From the NCBI RefSeq assembly GCF_006439355.1, contig NZ_VFTG01000005.1:1-64000 (forward strand): a DNA stretch of 64,000 nucleotides, given 5' to 3'. The stretch's first letter is position 1. Each line of letters starts with the position of its first letter. The notes under the pieces were generated by a model. The model worked only from the letters and a program-made list of their open reading frames with translations, was not told the DNA's origin and did no database searches. Below, piece after piece: positions 44,880 to 53,764 of the stretch. The stretch is from Mesorhizobium sp. B4-1-3 (GTDB lineage Bacteria > Pseudomonadota > Alphaproteobacteria > Rhizobiales > Rhizobiaceae). The translations under genes and the position numbers were made by a program.

Positions 44880-47384
44880 ATGACCCATTCCGACCATCAC
44901 CATCATCATGCGCATGGTGGCGCCTGCTGCTCCACAAACAGCACCGCGCGCGCCGGCGAGCCGGTGATTCGCGACCCTGTCTGCGGCATGATGGTCGATC
45001 CGGCGGCCGGCAAGCCGACGGCCGAACATGGCGGCCGGACGTTCCATTTCTGCAGCGAGCGCTGCCGCGCGAAATTCCAGGCCGAGCCTGAGAGCTACCT
45101 GACGGCCGCCGATCCCGTCTGCGGCATGAGCGTCGATCGGGCGAGCGCGAAGCACTTCCTGCGCCATGAAGGGCAGGGTTTCTATTTCTGCTCCGCCGGT
45201 TGCAAAGGCAAGTTCGAGGGGGAGCCGGCAAAATACCTTGCCGGCCGGCCTGAGCCGCAGCCGATGCCGAAGGGCACGCAATACACCTGCCCCATGCATC
45301 CCGAGATCATCCGCGACAAGCCCGGTTCCTGCCCGATCTGCGGCATGGCGCTGGAGCCGATGGGCGTGCCGACCGGCGACGAAGGTCCTAACCCGGAACT
45401 CGTCGATTTCACACGCCGGTTCTGGGTCAGCGCGGTGCTCTCCGTGCCGCTTCTGATCGTCGCCATGGCGCCGATGCTGGGCCTCAGCTTCGAAAGCCTC
45501 ATCGACGGCCGCACGAAGACTTGGGCGGAACTGGCGCTGGCAAGCCCTGTGGTGTTGTGGGCGGCGTTTCCGTTCTTCCACCGCGGTTGGGACTCGATTC
45601 TCAATCGCAGCCCCAACATGTGGACGCTGATCTCGCTAGGCGTCGGCGCTGCCTATCTCTTCAGCCTCGTCGCGGCGCTGTTCCCGGACGTCTTCCCACA
45701 TCAGTTCCGCGGCCATGACGGTGCGGTCCCGGTCTATTTCGAGGCCGCTGCCGTCATCGTCGCGCTGGTCTTCCTCGGCCAGGTGCTGGAATTGCGCGCC
45801 CGCGAGCGCACCGGCTCGGCCATCCGCGCCCTGCTGGACCTTGCGCCGAAGACGGCGCGGCTGATCGGTGCCGACGGCTCCGAGAAGGACGTGCCGCTCG
45901 ATCATGTCAAGACCGGAGATCGGCTTCGCATCCGCCCCGGCGACGCGGTGCCGGTCGACGGCATCGTGCTGGACGGCCGCTCGGCGATCGATGAATCGAT
46001 GATCACGGGCGAGCCGTTGCCGGTCGAAAAGACCCAGGGCGACGCGCTCACCGGTGGCACGCTGAACAAGAACGGCTCGCTGGTCATGCGTGCTGAGAAG
46101 GTCGGCGCCGAAACCACGCTGTCGCGCATCGTCGAGCTGGTCGCCAAGGCGCAGCGTTCGCGCGCGCCGATCCAGGGGCTGGCCGACCGCGTGTCCTTCT
46201 ATTTCGTTCCGGCCGTCGTGCTGGTCGCCGTCGTCGCCTTCATCGCCTGGGCGGTTCTCGGTCCTTCGCCGAGCCTGATCTTCGCCATCGTCTCGGCGGT
46301 GTCGGTGCTGATCATCGCCTGTCCCTGCGCGCTTGGCCTTGCCACGCCGATGTCGATCATGACGGCGACCGGGCGTGGCGCGCATGCCGGCGTGCTGATC
46401 AAGGAAGCAGCGGCGCTCGAACGCTTCGCCGCCGTCGACACGCTGATCGTCGACAAGACCGGGACGCTGACCGAGGGCAAGCCGCGGCTGACCGATGTCG
46501 TCGCGGCCGGAGACATCGATGAGAACGAGCTGCTGGGCCTTGCCGCCGCGCTCGAAAAGGGCTCGGAGCATCCGCTGGCCGAAGCGATCGTCGAGGGTGC
46601 CGCCGCGCGCGGCCTGAAGCTGGCCGATGCCGTCGATTTCGAAGCCGTCACCGGCAAGGGCGTTTCGGGCACGGTGTCGGGCCGGAAAGTCGCGCTCGGC
46701 AATGCGGCCATGATGGCGGGTCTCGGCGTCGGAACGTCGGCAGCCAATGCCGAGGCGCTGCAGGCCAACGGCAAGACGGCCATGTTCGTGGCTGTCGACG
46801 GCGGCTTCGCCGGTATCGTCGCCGTCGCCGATCCCGTGAAGGCAACGACGACCGAGGCGATCAGGGCACTGCATGACAGGGGCCTGAAGATCATCATGGC
46901 GACCGGCGACAATGAGCGCACGGCAAAAGCCATCGCCGGCAGGCTCGGCATCGACGATATCCGCGCCGGCCTGCTGCCGGACGGCAAGAGCGCGCTGGTG
47001 GACGAGCTGCGCGGCAGAGGCGCTGTCGTCGCCATGGCCGGCGACGGCGTCAACGACGCGCCGGCGCTGGCCGCCGCCGATGTCGGCATCGCCATGGGCA
47101 CCGGCGCCGATGTCGCCGTCGAAAGCGCCGGCATCACGCTGGTCAAGGGCGACTTGAACGGCATCGTCAGGGCGCGCACGCTCGCCCAGGCGACGATCCG
47201 CAATATCCGCCAGAACCTGTTCTTCGCCTTTCTCTACAACTTGCTCGGCGTACCGGTCGCGGCCGGCGTCCTTTACCCGCTCACCGGCACGTTGCTGTCG
47301 CCGATGATCGCCGCGGCGGCGATGAGCCTGTCATCGGTCTCGGTGATCGGCAACGCGTTGCGGCTGAGGACGTTGAAACTCTGA
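44880..47384 (+). CDS. copA: Copper-exporting P1B-type ATPase CopA
   Basis: Inner-membrane pump that exports Cu(I) at ATP cost. 834 residues. N-terminal: His-rich start (MTHSDHHHHHAHGG), two YHS domains (DPVCGMMVDPAAGK and DPVCGMSVDRASAK) and a heavy-metal-binding motif (YTCPMHPEIIRDKPGSCPIC). Core: CPC in IIACPCALGLATP, phosphorylation site DKTGTLTEGK, TGDN for nucleotide binding (MATGDNERTAKAI) and GDGVNDAPALAAADVGIAMG. YHS instead of HMA domains marks the Rhizobiales/Proteobacteria type. Start ATG 44880 with GAGGT nine bases upstream. Under the CueR-type promoter, followed by a DUF305 gene. Confidence 0.96.
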   Translation: MTHSDHHHHHAHGGACCSTNSTARAGEPVIRDPVCGMMVDPAAGKPTAEHGGRTFHFCSERCRAKFQAEPESYLTAADPVCGMSVDRASAKHFLRHEGQGFYFCSAGCKGKFEGEPAKYLAGRPEPQPMPKGTQYTCPMHPEIIRDKPGSCPICGMALEPMGVPTGDEGPNPELVDFTRRFWVSAVLSVPLLIVAMAPMLGLSFESLIDGRTKTWAELALASPVVLWAAFPFFHRGWDSILNRSPNMWTLISLGVGAAYLFSLVAALFPDVFPHQFRGHDGAVPVYFEAAAVIVALVFLGQVLELRARERTGSAIRALLDLAPKTARLIGADGSEKDVPLDHVKTGDRLRIRPGDAVPVDGIVLDGRSAIDESMITGEPLPVEKTQGDALTGGTLNKNGSLVMRAEKVGAETTLSRIVELVAKAQRSRAPIQGLADRVSFYFVPAVVLVAVVAFIAWAVLGPSPSLIFAIVSAVSVLIIACPCALGLATPMSIMTATGRGAHAGVLIKEAAALERFAAVDTLIVDKTGTLTEGKPRLTDVVAAGDIDENELLGLAAALEKGSEHPLAEAIVEGAAARGLKLADAVDFEAVTGKGVSGTVSGRKVALGNAAMMAGLGVGTSAANAEALQANGKTAMFVAVDGGFAGIVAVADPVKATTTEAIRALHDRGLKIIMATGDNERTAKAIAGRLGIDDIRAGLLPDGKSALVDELRGRGAVVAMAGDGVNDAPALAAADVGIAMGTGADVAVESAGITLVKGDLNGIVRARTLAQATIRNIRQNLFFAFLYNLLGVPVAAGVLYPLTGTLLSPMIAAAAMSLSSVSVIGNALRLRTLKL

Positions 47385-47424
47385 GCAAAACCCCCAGATA
47401 CGACATCCAACAAAGGAGACCTGA

Positions 47425-47814
47425 ATGACCCTGGCCAAGAAAATCGTGCTGCTTTTGATGGCGGCGGGGATGCTGCTTGCCGTCTTCCTCGAAAGCGTGC
47501 CGGCCTCGTCGGAGGAGATGAAGCACGACATGTCCAAGATGGCGATGGGCGCCCAGAGCCCGGCCACCGTCGGCTACGAGAAGGCGATGAAGAAGATGCA
47601 CAAGGACATGGCGATCAAATACACCGGCAATGCCGATGTAGATTTCGTCCGCGGCATGATCCCGCATCATCAGGGCGCCATCGATATGGCCAAGGTGGTG
47701 ATCGCCAACGGTAAGGACCCGGAGATCCGCAAGCTCGCCGAAGGCGTGGTCAAGGCCCAGGAGGCCGAGATCAAGGAAATGAGGGACTGGCTCGCCAAGC
47801 ACCCGGCGAAGTAG
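47425..47814 (+). CDS. DUF305 (CopM-like) periplasmic copper protein
   Basis: 129 residues. A signal peptide (KKIVLLLMAAGMLLAVFLES) directs export. The DUF305 core is VDFVRGMIPHHQGAIDMAKV with paired histidines, and Met/His-rich stretches (EMKHDMSKMAMGA, KKMHKDMAIKY) that can bind copper. Start ATG 47425 with AAGGAGA eight bases upstream, 40 bp after copA, so very likely copper-induced in the same operon. The family includes CopM-type copper-binding proteins; a copper chaperone or storage role is inferred. Confidence 0.88.
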   Translation: MTLAKKIVLLLMAAGMLLAVFLESVPASSEEMKHDMSKMAMGAQSPATVGYEKAMKKMHKDMAIKYTGNADVDFVRGMIPHHQGAIDMAKVVIANGKDPEIRKLAEGVVKAQEAEIKEMRDWLAKHPAK

Positions 47815-47815
47815 A

Positions 47816-47909
47816 GCAATTCCAGGACAATTGTGTAGCGGTTTCCGTCCGGAAATTGCATAAAATACTTAGAGCGGCTCGGCGATTCCGCGAAACGCTG
47901 AACCGCTCT
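47816..47909. repeat. Palindromic intergenic element pair
   Basis: GAGCAATTCC (from 47815) with GGAAATTGC near 47851-47859 forms one dyad; AGAGCGG(CTC) (47871-47880) with AACCGCTCT (47901-47909) forms another. Similar tandem palindromes occur at 49713-49813. It may act as a terminator for the copA operon. Confidence 0.5.
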
Positions 47910-48000
47910 AACCACTCCGGGAAATCCAGGCGGCCAGGCGGCTTTGGTCTGGATTTCCTGTTTTCGCTGTGCTGCGATCCGGCCCCACGCGGAGAAAGCC

Positions 48001-48846
48001 ATGCCGTCAACAGTCAGAACCCTGAAGCTGCCGTCAGGCGAAGCCGTTCCGGTGCTGGGCCAAGGCACCTGGAAGATGGGCGAGGACCGCCGCCGCCGCG
48101 CCGATGAGGTGGCGGCGCTGAAGCTCGGGCTCGACCTTGGCATCACGCTGATCGACACGGCCGAGATGTATGCCAGCGGTGGCGCCGAGGAGGTGGTGGC
48201 GGAGGCGATCGCCGGGCGCCGCGACGAGACCTTCCTGGTCTCCAAAGTGCTGCCCTCCAACGCTTCGCGCACCAGTGTGAAACGCGCCTGCGAGAGCAGC
48301 CTGAAGCGGCTTTCCACCGATCGCATCGATCTCTATCTCTTGCATTGGCCGGGCAGCGTGCCGCTGTCCGAAACCGTTGAAGCTTTCGAGGCCCTGAGGG
48401 CTGAAGGCAATATCCGCTACTGGGGCGTCAGCAATTTCGATACCGACGAGATGGAGGACCTTGTCGGTCTGTCGTCCGGCGGCAATGTCCAGACCAATCA
48501 GGTTCTCTACAACCTGTCGCGGCGCGGCCCCGAATTCGACCTCGCCCCGTGGTGCGCGGAGCGCGGCATCCCGCTGATGGCCTATTCGCCGGTGGAGCAG
48601 GGCGCGCTCGCCCGCAATGCCAGGCTCGAGGCCGTAGCCTCGCGCCACAACGCCACCGCCGCGCAGATCGCGCTCGCCTGGATGATGGCGCAGCCGGGCG
48701 TCATCGCCATCCCCAAGGCCGGCCGCCAGGAGCATGTCCGCCAGAACGCGGCCGCGCTTGACATAGAGCTGACGCCTGAGGATTTCGCCGAACTCGACCG
48801 CGCCTTCCCGCCGCCTACGCGCAAGCGCGGCCTGGAGATGATCTAG
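48001..48846 (+). CDS. Aldo/keto reductase
   Basis: NAD(P)H-dependent carbonyl reductase of (beta/alpha)8 fold. 281 residues. Catalytic residues appear in LIDTAEMYASGGAEEVV (Asp and Tyr), FLVSKVLPSNASRTSVKRAC (Lys) and DLYLLHWPGSVPLSETVEAF (His). Cofactor end motif: GVIAIPKAGRQEHVRQNAAA. Start ATG 48001 with GGAG six bases upstream. The MBL hydrolase gene follows by 21 bp, but the two need not act together. Substrate unknown; homologues are general 2,5-diketo-gluconate-type reductases. Confidence 0.92.
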   Translation: MPSTVRTLKLPSGEAVPVLGQGTWKMGEDRRRRADEVAALKLGLDLGITLIDTAEMYASGGAEEVVAEAIAGRRDETFLVSKVLPSNASRTSVKRACESSLKRLSTDRIDLYLLHWPGSVPLSETVEAFEALRAEGNIRYWGVSNFDTDEMEDLVGLSSGGNVQTNQVLYNLSRRGPEFDLAPWCAERGIPLMAYSPVEQGALARNARLEAVASRHNATAAQIALAWMMAQPGVIAIPKAGRQEHVRQNAAALDIELTPEDFAELDRAFPPPTRKRGLEMI

Positions 48847-48867
48847 CCGAAAAATTCCGATCCGTAT

Positions 48868-49701
48868 TTGCGACTGAACCGGGAGCAGGCATTGGAACGA
48901 ATTTCAGCCGGACCCCATCACACGGCCTATAAAATCGGCGACTTGACCGTCACGTCGCTGCGCGACGGCTATGTCGACATGCCGGTCCGGCGACTGCGCC
49001 GGCCGGGAGACAAGCCCTTCGGTGACGATCTCCCGTCGCAGGTGCCGCTCTTCGACAGCGCGCTCAGATTGTCGGTCAATGCCTTTGCGATCGACGACGG
49101 CCGCGAAATAACGCTGATCGATACCGGCTCCTCGAACGCCTGGCACCCGACGATGGGCTTTCTGCCGCAGGCGCTGAGCGAGGCGAGGATCGCCGTCGAT
49201 CGAATACGCACGGTCGCTTTCACCCACACGCATCTCGACCATATCCATGGTCTTGTCCTTGCCGATGGTCGCGACGGCTTCCCGCGGCTCTCGCGCTTGA
49301 TTGTCCCTCGAGCCGAGCTCGACATGTTCCGGTCGGTAGCGAGGTTGAGCCGCTTCCATGATCTGGCAGAACCCTCGGATCCCGGGCAGCGCCTGAGCGC
49401 ACACATCAAGGCGGTCGCCGCTGTCGGCCACGAAATCGGTCACACCGGCTTTCGTGTCACCAGCGGCGGCGAGACTTTACTGGTCTGGGGCGACCTCGTG
49501 CATGTGCCGTCGCTTCAGTTCGATCGGCCGGACATCGCATGGGAGTTCGACGCCGACCAGGACCAGGCGCGGGCAACCCGGTTGCGCATTTTGGCGCTTG
49601 TCGCCGACAGCGACTGGTACGTTGCCGGCGCGCATCTCGATTCCCCCGGCGTCGGCCGGGTTTCCCGAACCGAAACAGGCTTCCGGTTCGAAGGTTTGTA
49701 G
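48868..49701 (+). CDS. MBL-fold metallo-hydrolase
   Basis: Metallo-beta-lactamase superfamily hydrolase. 277 residues. Metal motif HTHLDHIHG (in TVAFTHTHLDHIHGLVLADG), earlier Asp in LIDTGSSNAW, later histidines in AAVGHEIGHTGFRV and YVAGAHLDSPGVG. The pattern resembles the lactonase/AttM-type proteins but the class is not certain. The start is TTG 48868, the farthest upstream; no well-spaced ATG is present, so the true start may be internal. Ends at a block of palindromic repeats. Confidence 0.85.
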   Translation: MRLNREQALERISAGPHHTAYKIGDLTVTSLRDGYVDMPVRRLRRPGDKPFGDDLPSQVPLFDSALRLSVNAFAIDDGREITLIDTGSSNAWHPTMGFLPQALSEARIAVDRIRTVAFTHTHLDHIHGLVLADGRDGFPRLSRLIVPRAELDMFRSVARLSRFHDLAEPSDPGQRLSAHIKAVAAVGHEIGHTGFRVTSGGETLLVWGDLVHVPSLQFDRPDIAWEFDADQDQARATRLRILALVADSDWYVAGAHLDSPGVGRVSRTETGFRFEGL

Positions 49702-49712
49702 GATCCGCCCTA

Positions 49713-49813
49713 GAGCATGATCCCGAAAAGTGGAAACCGGTTTTCGGAGAAAGATCATGCTCCAACAAAGAGTTAGATCGTGAGGGCGATTCAACGAAAC
49801 ACCATCACGATCT
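49713..49813. repeat. Double palindromic repeat
   Basis: GAGCATGATC (49713-49722) pairs with GATCATGCTC (49753-49762), with CCGAAAA / TTTTCGG inside; then AGATCGTGA (49775-49783) pairs with TCACGATCT (49805-49813). It is related to copies at 35102 and 47816. The second hairpin overlaps the stop codon of the convergent tetR gene and may terminate both units. Confidence 0.75.
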
Positions 49814-50381
49814 AGACCTTGGCCCGCAGCCCAAGCCGCATCCGCAGTCGGCGCAAGGCCCTTGAAAACACATCGAGGTCATTGGCCGCGCGGGCCAACG
49901 TGAGCGCGCCCTGGATGGCCGCGACGGCTTCCTCGGCCAACTCGCCGGCTTCGCCCGCTCGGTGACCGGATCGCTCCAGCGCACCGGCAAGGTGCACCAC
50001 CCAGCGGCCGAAATAGCTTCCGATCTGGTCGGCAAAGAGATCGCGCGATTCATCGAGCGCGAAGGCGCCGATCAGGCAAACCCGGCGCCCCGAGCGGAAA
50101 TAGCTGTCCGTCGCATCGAGCATCTGTTCGATCCCGGTCAACGGATCCGCGCGGTCGCGCAATGGCGCGAACACATTGTCCTCGAACCAGCCGTCGATAT
50201 GGGCAATGACGGCTCCGGCCATCTCTTCCTTGCCGCCGGGAAAGAAGTGGTAGAGACTTCCCTTGCCGAGCCCCGTCGCCGCGCCGATCAGCGCGAGGCT
50301 GGCGCCTTCATAGCCATGCTCGCGGAAAATTTCGCCGATCATGGCCAGCAGCCCGTCGCGATCGGGCGCGATCCTGCGCAT
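49812..50381 (-). CDS. TetR/AcrR family regulator
   Basis: One-component repressor. 189 residues; N-terminal helix-turn-helix GLLAMIGEIFREHGYEGASL then LGKGSLYHFFPGGKEEM is the standard TetR pattern, and the rest is the ligand-binding domain (AAIQGALTLARAANDLDVFS close to its end). Start at 50381, 9 bp after the NTF2-like gene with which it forms an operon. The likely operator is the palindrome at 50892-50911, upstream of that operon, so autoregulation is expected. Ligand unknown. Confidence 0.9.
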   Translation of the reverse strand: MRRIAPDRDGLLAMIGEIFREHGYEGASLALIGAATGLGKGSLYHFFPGGKEEMAGAVIAHIDGWFEDNVFAPLRDRADPLTGIEQMLDATDSYFRSGRRVCLIGAFALDESRDLFADQIGSYFGRWVVHLAGALERSGHRAGEAGELAEEAVAAIQGALTLARAANDLDVFSRALRRLRMRLGLRAKV

Positions 50382-50390
50382 TCGAGGGTT

Positions 50391-50855
50391 TTACAGTCCG
50401 AGTTCGGAAAGACCGGGATGGTCGTCCGGCCGGCGGCCGAGCGGCCAATGATATTTCCGCTCGCGCTCGGCGATCGGCAGGTCGTTGATGCTCGCCACGC
50501 GGCGGCGCATCAGCCCGGCTTCGTCGAATTCCCAGTTCTCGTTGCCGTAGGAGCGGAACCAGTGGCCGCTGTCGTCGCGCCATTCATAGGCGAAGCGCAC
50601 CGCGATGCGGTTGTCGTTCCAGGTCCACACCTCCTTGATGAGGCGATAATCCAGTTCGCGCGCCCATTTGCGCTTGAGGAAGCCGACGATCTCGCCGCGG
50701 CCTGAGATGAATTCGGCCCGGTTCCGCCAGATGCTGTCCTCGGTATAGGCAAGCGAAACCCGTTCCGGGTCGCGGCTGTTCCAGGCATCCTCCGCAAGGC
50801 GCGCCTTTTGCGCTGCCGTTTCGGCCGTGAAGGGCGGCAATGGCGGGCGGCTCAT
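50391..50855 (-). CDS. NTF2-like protein (DUF1348)
   Basis: 154 residues of nuclear-transport-factor-2 fold, SnoaL-like. Conserved DUF1348 stretches: [60 protein letters not shown], and [14 protein letters not shown] at the C-terminus. Start ATG 50855, preceded by GAAATCTCC/AGGAG-type sequence on the minus strand; the frame extends to 50918 across the operator, so the shorter start is better. Upstream of and co-directional with its TetR gene. The enzyme or binding role of this family is unproven. Confidence 0.88.
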   Translation of the reverse strand: MSRPPLPPFTAETAAQKARLAEDAWNSRDPERVSLAYTEDSIWRNRAEFISGRGEIVGFLKRKWARELDYRLIKEVWTWNDNRIAVRFAYEWRDDSGHWFRSYGNENWEFDEAGLMRRRVASINDLPIAERERKYHWPLGRRPDDHPGLSELGL

Positions 50856-50891
50856 GGAAATCTCCTGTCGGTTTCGATCGTCGATACCGAA

Positions 50892-50911
50892 ATTGTACCG
50901 ATTGGTACAAT
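50892..50911. promoter_or_regulatory. TetR-type operator
   Basis: ATTGTACC-GATT-GGTACAAT, a perfect 8-4-8 inverted repeat, 37 bp upstream of the NTF2-like start, between that operon and mutS. The TACC...GGTA core with a 4-bp centre is typical for TetR-family sites. Confidence 0.8.
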
Positions 50912-50933
50912 GAGTCAACGGCCACGCCTGATT

Positions 50934-53672
50934 CTACTGCTTCGTTGCCAGCTCCTTCAGCCGGTACAGCGCCTCCAGCGCCTCGCGCGGCGTCATCTCG
51001 TCCGGATTGATCGCCCCGAGCGCGTCGCCCAGCGCGTCGCTCTTGACCGGCTTCGGCGCTTCGCGCTTCATCGCCACCGAAAACAGCGGCAAATCGTCGA
51101 CCAGCCGGTTGGTCTTGCCTGAGACCTCGCCTTCCTCGAGCTGATGCAGCACCTCCTTGGCGCGGGCGACCACCGCCTCGGGCAGGCCGGCGAGCCGCGC
51201 CACCTGCACGCCGTAGGACCGGTCGGCCGCACCCTTGCCGACCTCGTGCAGGAAGACGACGTCGCCTTCCCATTCCTTGACTCGCATGGTGACGTTGTGG
51301 AGCCGGGGGAGCTTGCCGGCCAGCCCCGTCATTTCGTGAAAATGCGTGGCGAATATCGCCCGGCAGCGATTCTTCTCATGCAGATATTCGACCGCCGCCC
51401 AGGCGATCGACAACCCGTCGAAAGTTGCGGTACCGCGGCCGATCTCGTCGAGGATCACCAGCGCCCGCTCGCCGGCCTGGTTGAGGATCGCCGCCGTCTC
51501 GACCATCTCGACCATGAAGGTCGAGCGGCCGCGCGCCAGGTCGTCCGAGGCGCCGACGCGCGAGAACAGCCGGTCGACCACGCCGATATGGGCGCTTTGC
51601 GCCGGAACGAAGGAGCCGGTCTGGGCGAGGATGGCGATCAGGGCGTTCTGCCTGAGGAAGGTCGATTTACCGCCCATATTCGGCCCGGTGAGCAGCCAGA
51701 TGGCGCCGGCCTTGGCGCCGCCTTCGGGCGACAGGTCGCAATCATTGGCGACGAACGGCCCTTCGCCGGAGCGCCTGAGCGCCTGCTCGACCACCGGGTG
51801 GCGTCCGCCGGCAATCTCGAAAGCGAGGCTCGAATCCACCAACGGCCGGCACCAGCCCTCGCTTTCGGAAAGCAGTGCCAGGGCTGACGAAACATCCAGA
51901 GCCGCAAGCGCGTCTGCGCCGGCGCGGATCCGTTCAGCCTCGCCCACCACCTCCACCGTCAGCCGGTCGAAAGCAGCGAGCTCGATGCTCAGCGCCCGGT
52001 CGGCGGCGTTGGCGATCTTCGATTCCAGCTCCGCCAGTTCGGTCGTGGTGAAGCGCATGGCGTTGGCCATGGTCTGGCGATGGATGAAGCGCGCCTTGGC
52101 GGCGTCGCTGCCGGTCATGATCGAATGATGGTTGGCCGTCACTTCGATGTAATAGCCGAGCACATTGTTGTGCCGGATCTTCAGCGAGCGGATGCCGGTT
52201 TCCTCGATCAGCGAGCGCTCCAGCCCGGCGATCACTTTTCGCGATTCGTCGCGCAGCGCCCGCATCTCGTCGAGCTCGGCATTGTAGCCAGACCGCACGA
52301 AGCCGCCGTCGCGCTTGACCAGCGGCAGCTCGTCGTCGAGCGCTTCGCTGAGATGGCGGGCGAGCGCCTCGGGCAAGGCCTTGATCGCGGCCAGTGCCGC
52401 GGCAAGCTCGGCAGGCAGGTCAGCCGCCCCGAACAATTCGGCGATCGCGCCGGCTGCCTCGAAGCCGGCGCGCAGCGCGCCAAGGTCGCGCGGACCACCG
52501 CGGTTGAGCGCCAGCCTGGACAGTGCCCGCGGCATGTCGGCGACACTTTTGAGGCTCGCCCGCAGGCTTTGGCAGAGCCGCGTTTCGGAGCGGAAGAAGG
52601 AGACCGAATCCAATCGCGCTCCGATCGCCGCCGGGTCGGTCAGCGGCGCCATCAGCCGGTCGGCGAGCAAGCGCGCGCCGCCGCCCGTGACGGTGCGGTC
52701 GATCGCCTTGAACAGCGAGCCGTCGCGGCTGCCGGAGAGCGTGCGCAGCAGTTCCAGATTGGCGCGCGTCGCCGGATCGATGAACAGCGTCGAGCCCTGC
52801 TCCTCGCGTTCGGGGCGGGACAAAGGCGGGCGTTCGGCCTTCTGCGTCTTTTCGACATAGGCGATAGCTCCCGCGATCGCCGACAGCTCGGCGCGCGAGA
52901 AGGTGCCGAAACTGTCCGGCGTCGCGACCTCGAAGAAGCGCGCGATGCGGCCCGTGGCCGAGGCCGAATCGAACAGGGACGACGGCTGCGGATTGGCGAC
53001 CCGGCCGAGAACGTCGAAGACCGGCCGCAAGTCCGGATCGTGGAAAACCGGTTCGGCGACGATCAATTCACGCGGATCGACGCGGAAGATGTCGGCAAGC
53101 AGCCGCTCGGCGCTCGTCTCGGCGACGCGGAACGCGCCGGTGGAAATGTCGATCCAAGCCAGGGCGAAGCTCGCTTGGCTGGCAGCGCCACCGGCCTTCA
53201 CGCGGCCAAGCGCCATCAGGAAGCTCGATTCCGAGGGTGCGAGCAGCTTGTCTTCGGTGATGGTACCGGGCGTGACCAGCCGCACCACGTCGCGGCGCAC
53301 CACCGATTTGGAGCCGCGTTTCCTGGCTTCCGCCGGGTCCTCGATCTGCTCGCAGACGGCAACGCGAAAGCCTTGCGCGATCAGCTTCTGCAGATAGTCG
53401 TCCGCCGCATGCACCGGCACGCCGCACATCGGTATGTCGTGGCCCTGATGCTTGCCACGCCTTGTCAGCACGATGCCGAGCGCCTGACTCGCCTTCTCCG
53501 CATCGTCGAAGAACAGCTCGTAGAAATCGCCCATACGATAGAAGAGCAGCGAATCCGGGTTCGCCGCCTTGATCTCGATATATTGCTCCATCATCGGCGT
53601 GATGCCGCCGGTGGCGGGCGCAGGCGTCGTCGCCTCCTGGACGTCGTTGTCTGTCGGCATGTGCATGTTCAT
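50934..53672 (-). CDS. mutS: DNA mismatch repair protein MutS
   Basis: Recognises base mismatches and starts repair. 912 residues, complete. Mismatch-binding motif is [20 protein letters not shown] near residue 40 (Phe-x-Glu type). Connector, core and clamp follow; the ATPase has Walker [19 protein letters not shown], Walker [21 protein letters not shown], and [11 protein letters not shown]. The start is ATG 53672, with an alternative four codons later (MPTDND). Its stop is only 22 bp from the TetR operator. Transcribed away from the neighbouring glycosyltransferase and maeB. Confidence 0.97.
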   Translation of the reverse strand: MNMHMPTDNDVQEATTPAPATGGITPMMEQYIEIKAANPDSLLFYRMGDFYELFFDDAEKASQALGIVLTRRGKHQGHDIPMCGVPVHAADDYLQKLIAQGFRVAVCEQIEDPAEARKRGSKSVVRRDVVRLVTPGTITEDKLLAPSESSFLMALGRVKAGGAASQASFALAWIDISTGAFRVAETSAERLLADIFRVDPRELIVAEPVFHDPDLRPVFDVLGRVANPQPSSLFDSASATGRIARFFEVATPDSFGTFSRAELSAIAGAIAYVEKTQKAERPPLSRPEREEQGSTLFIDPATRANLELLRTLSGSRDGSLFKAIDRTVTGGGARLLADRLMAPLTDPAAIGARLDSVSFFRSETRLCQSLRASLKSVADMPRALSRLALNRGGPRDLGALRAGFEAAGAIAELFGAADLPAELAAALAAIKALPEALARHLSEALDDELPLVKRDGGFVRSGYNAELDEMRALRDESRKVIAGLERSLIEETGIRSLKIRHNNVLGYYIEVTANHHSIMTGSDAAKARFIHRQTMANAMRFTTTELAELESKIANAADRALSIELAAFDRLTVEVVGEAERIRAGADALAALDVSSALALLSESEGWCRPLVDSSLAFEIAGGRHPVVEQALRRSGEGPFVANDCDLSPEGGAKAGAIWLLTGPNMGGKSTFLRQNALIAILAQTGSFVPAQSAHIGVVDRLFSRVGASDDLARGRSTFMVEMVETAAILNQAGERALVILDEIGRGTATFDGLSIAWAAVEYLHEKNRCRAIFATHFHEMTGLAGKLPRLHNVTMRVKEWEGDVVFLHEVGKGAADRSYGVQVARLAGLPEAVVARAKEVLHQLEEGEVSGKTNRLVDDLPLFSVAMKREAPKPVKSDALGDALGAINPDEMTPREALEALYRLKELATKQ

Positions 53673-53764
53673 GCCCGGACGCTAGCAGAAGTGGCAGCCC
53701 GGTTTAATGCCGGCGGCGCGAAAAGCAGGGGAAGACTGGGCGGTTGCCGCCGCCAGCAGGATAG

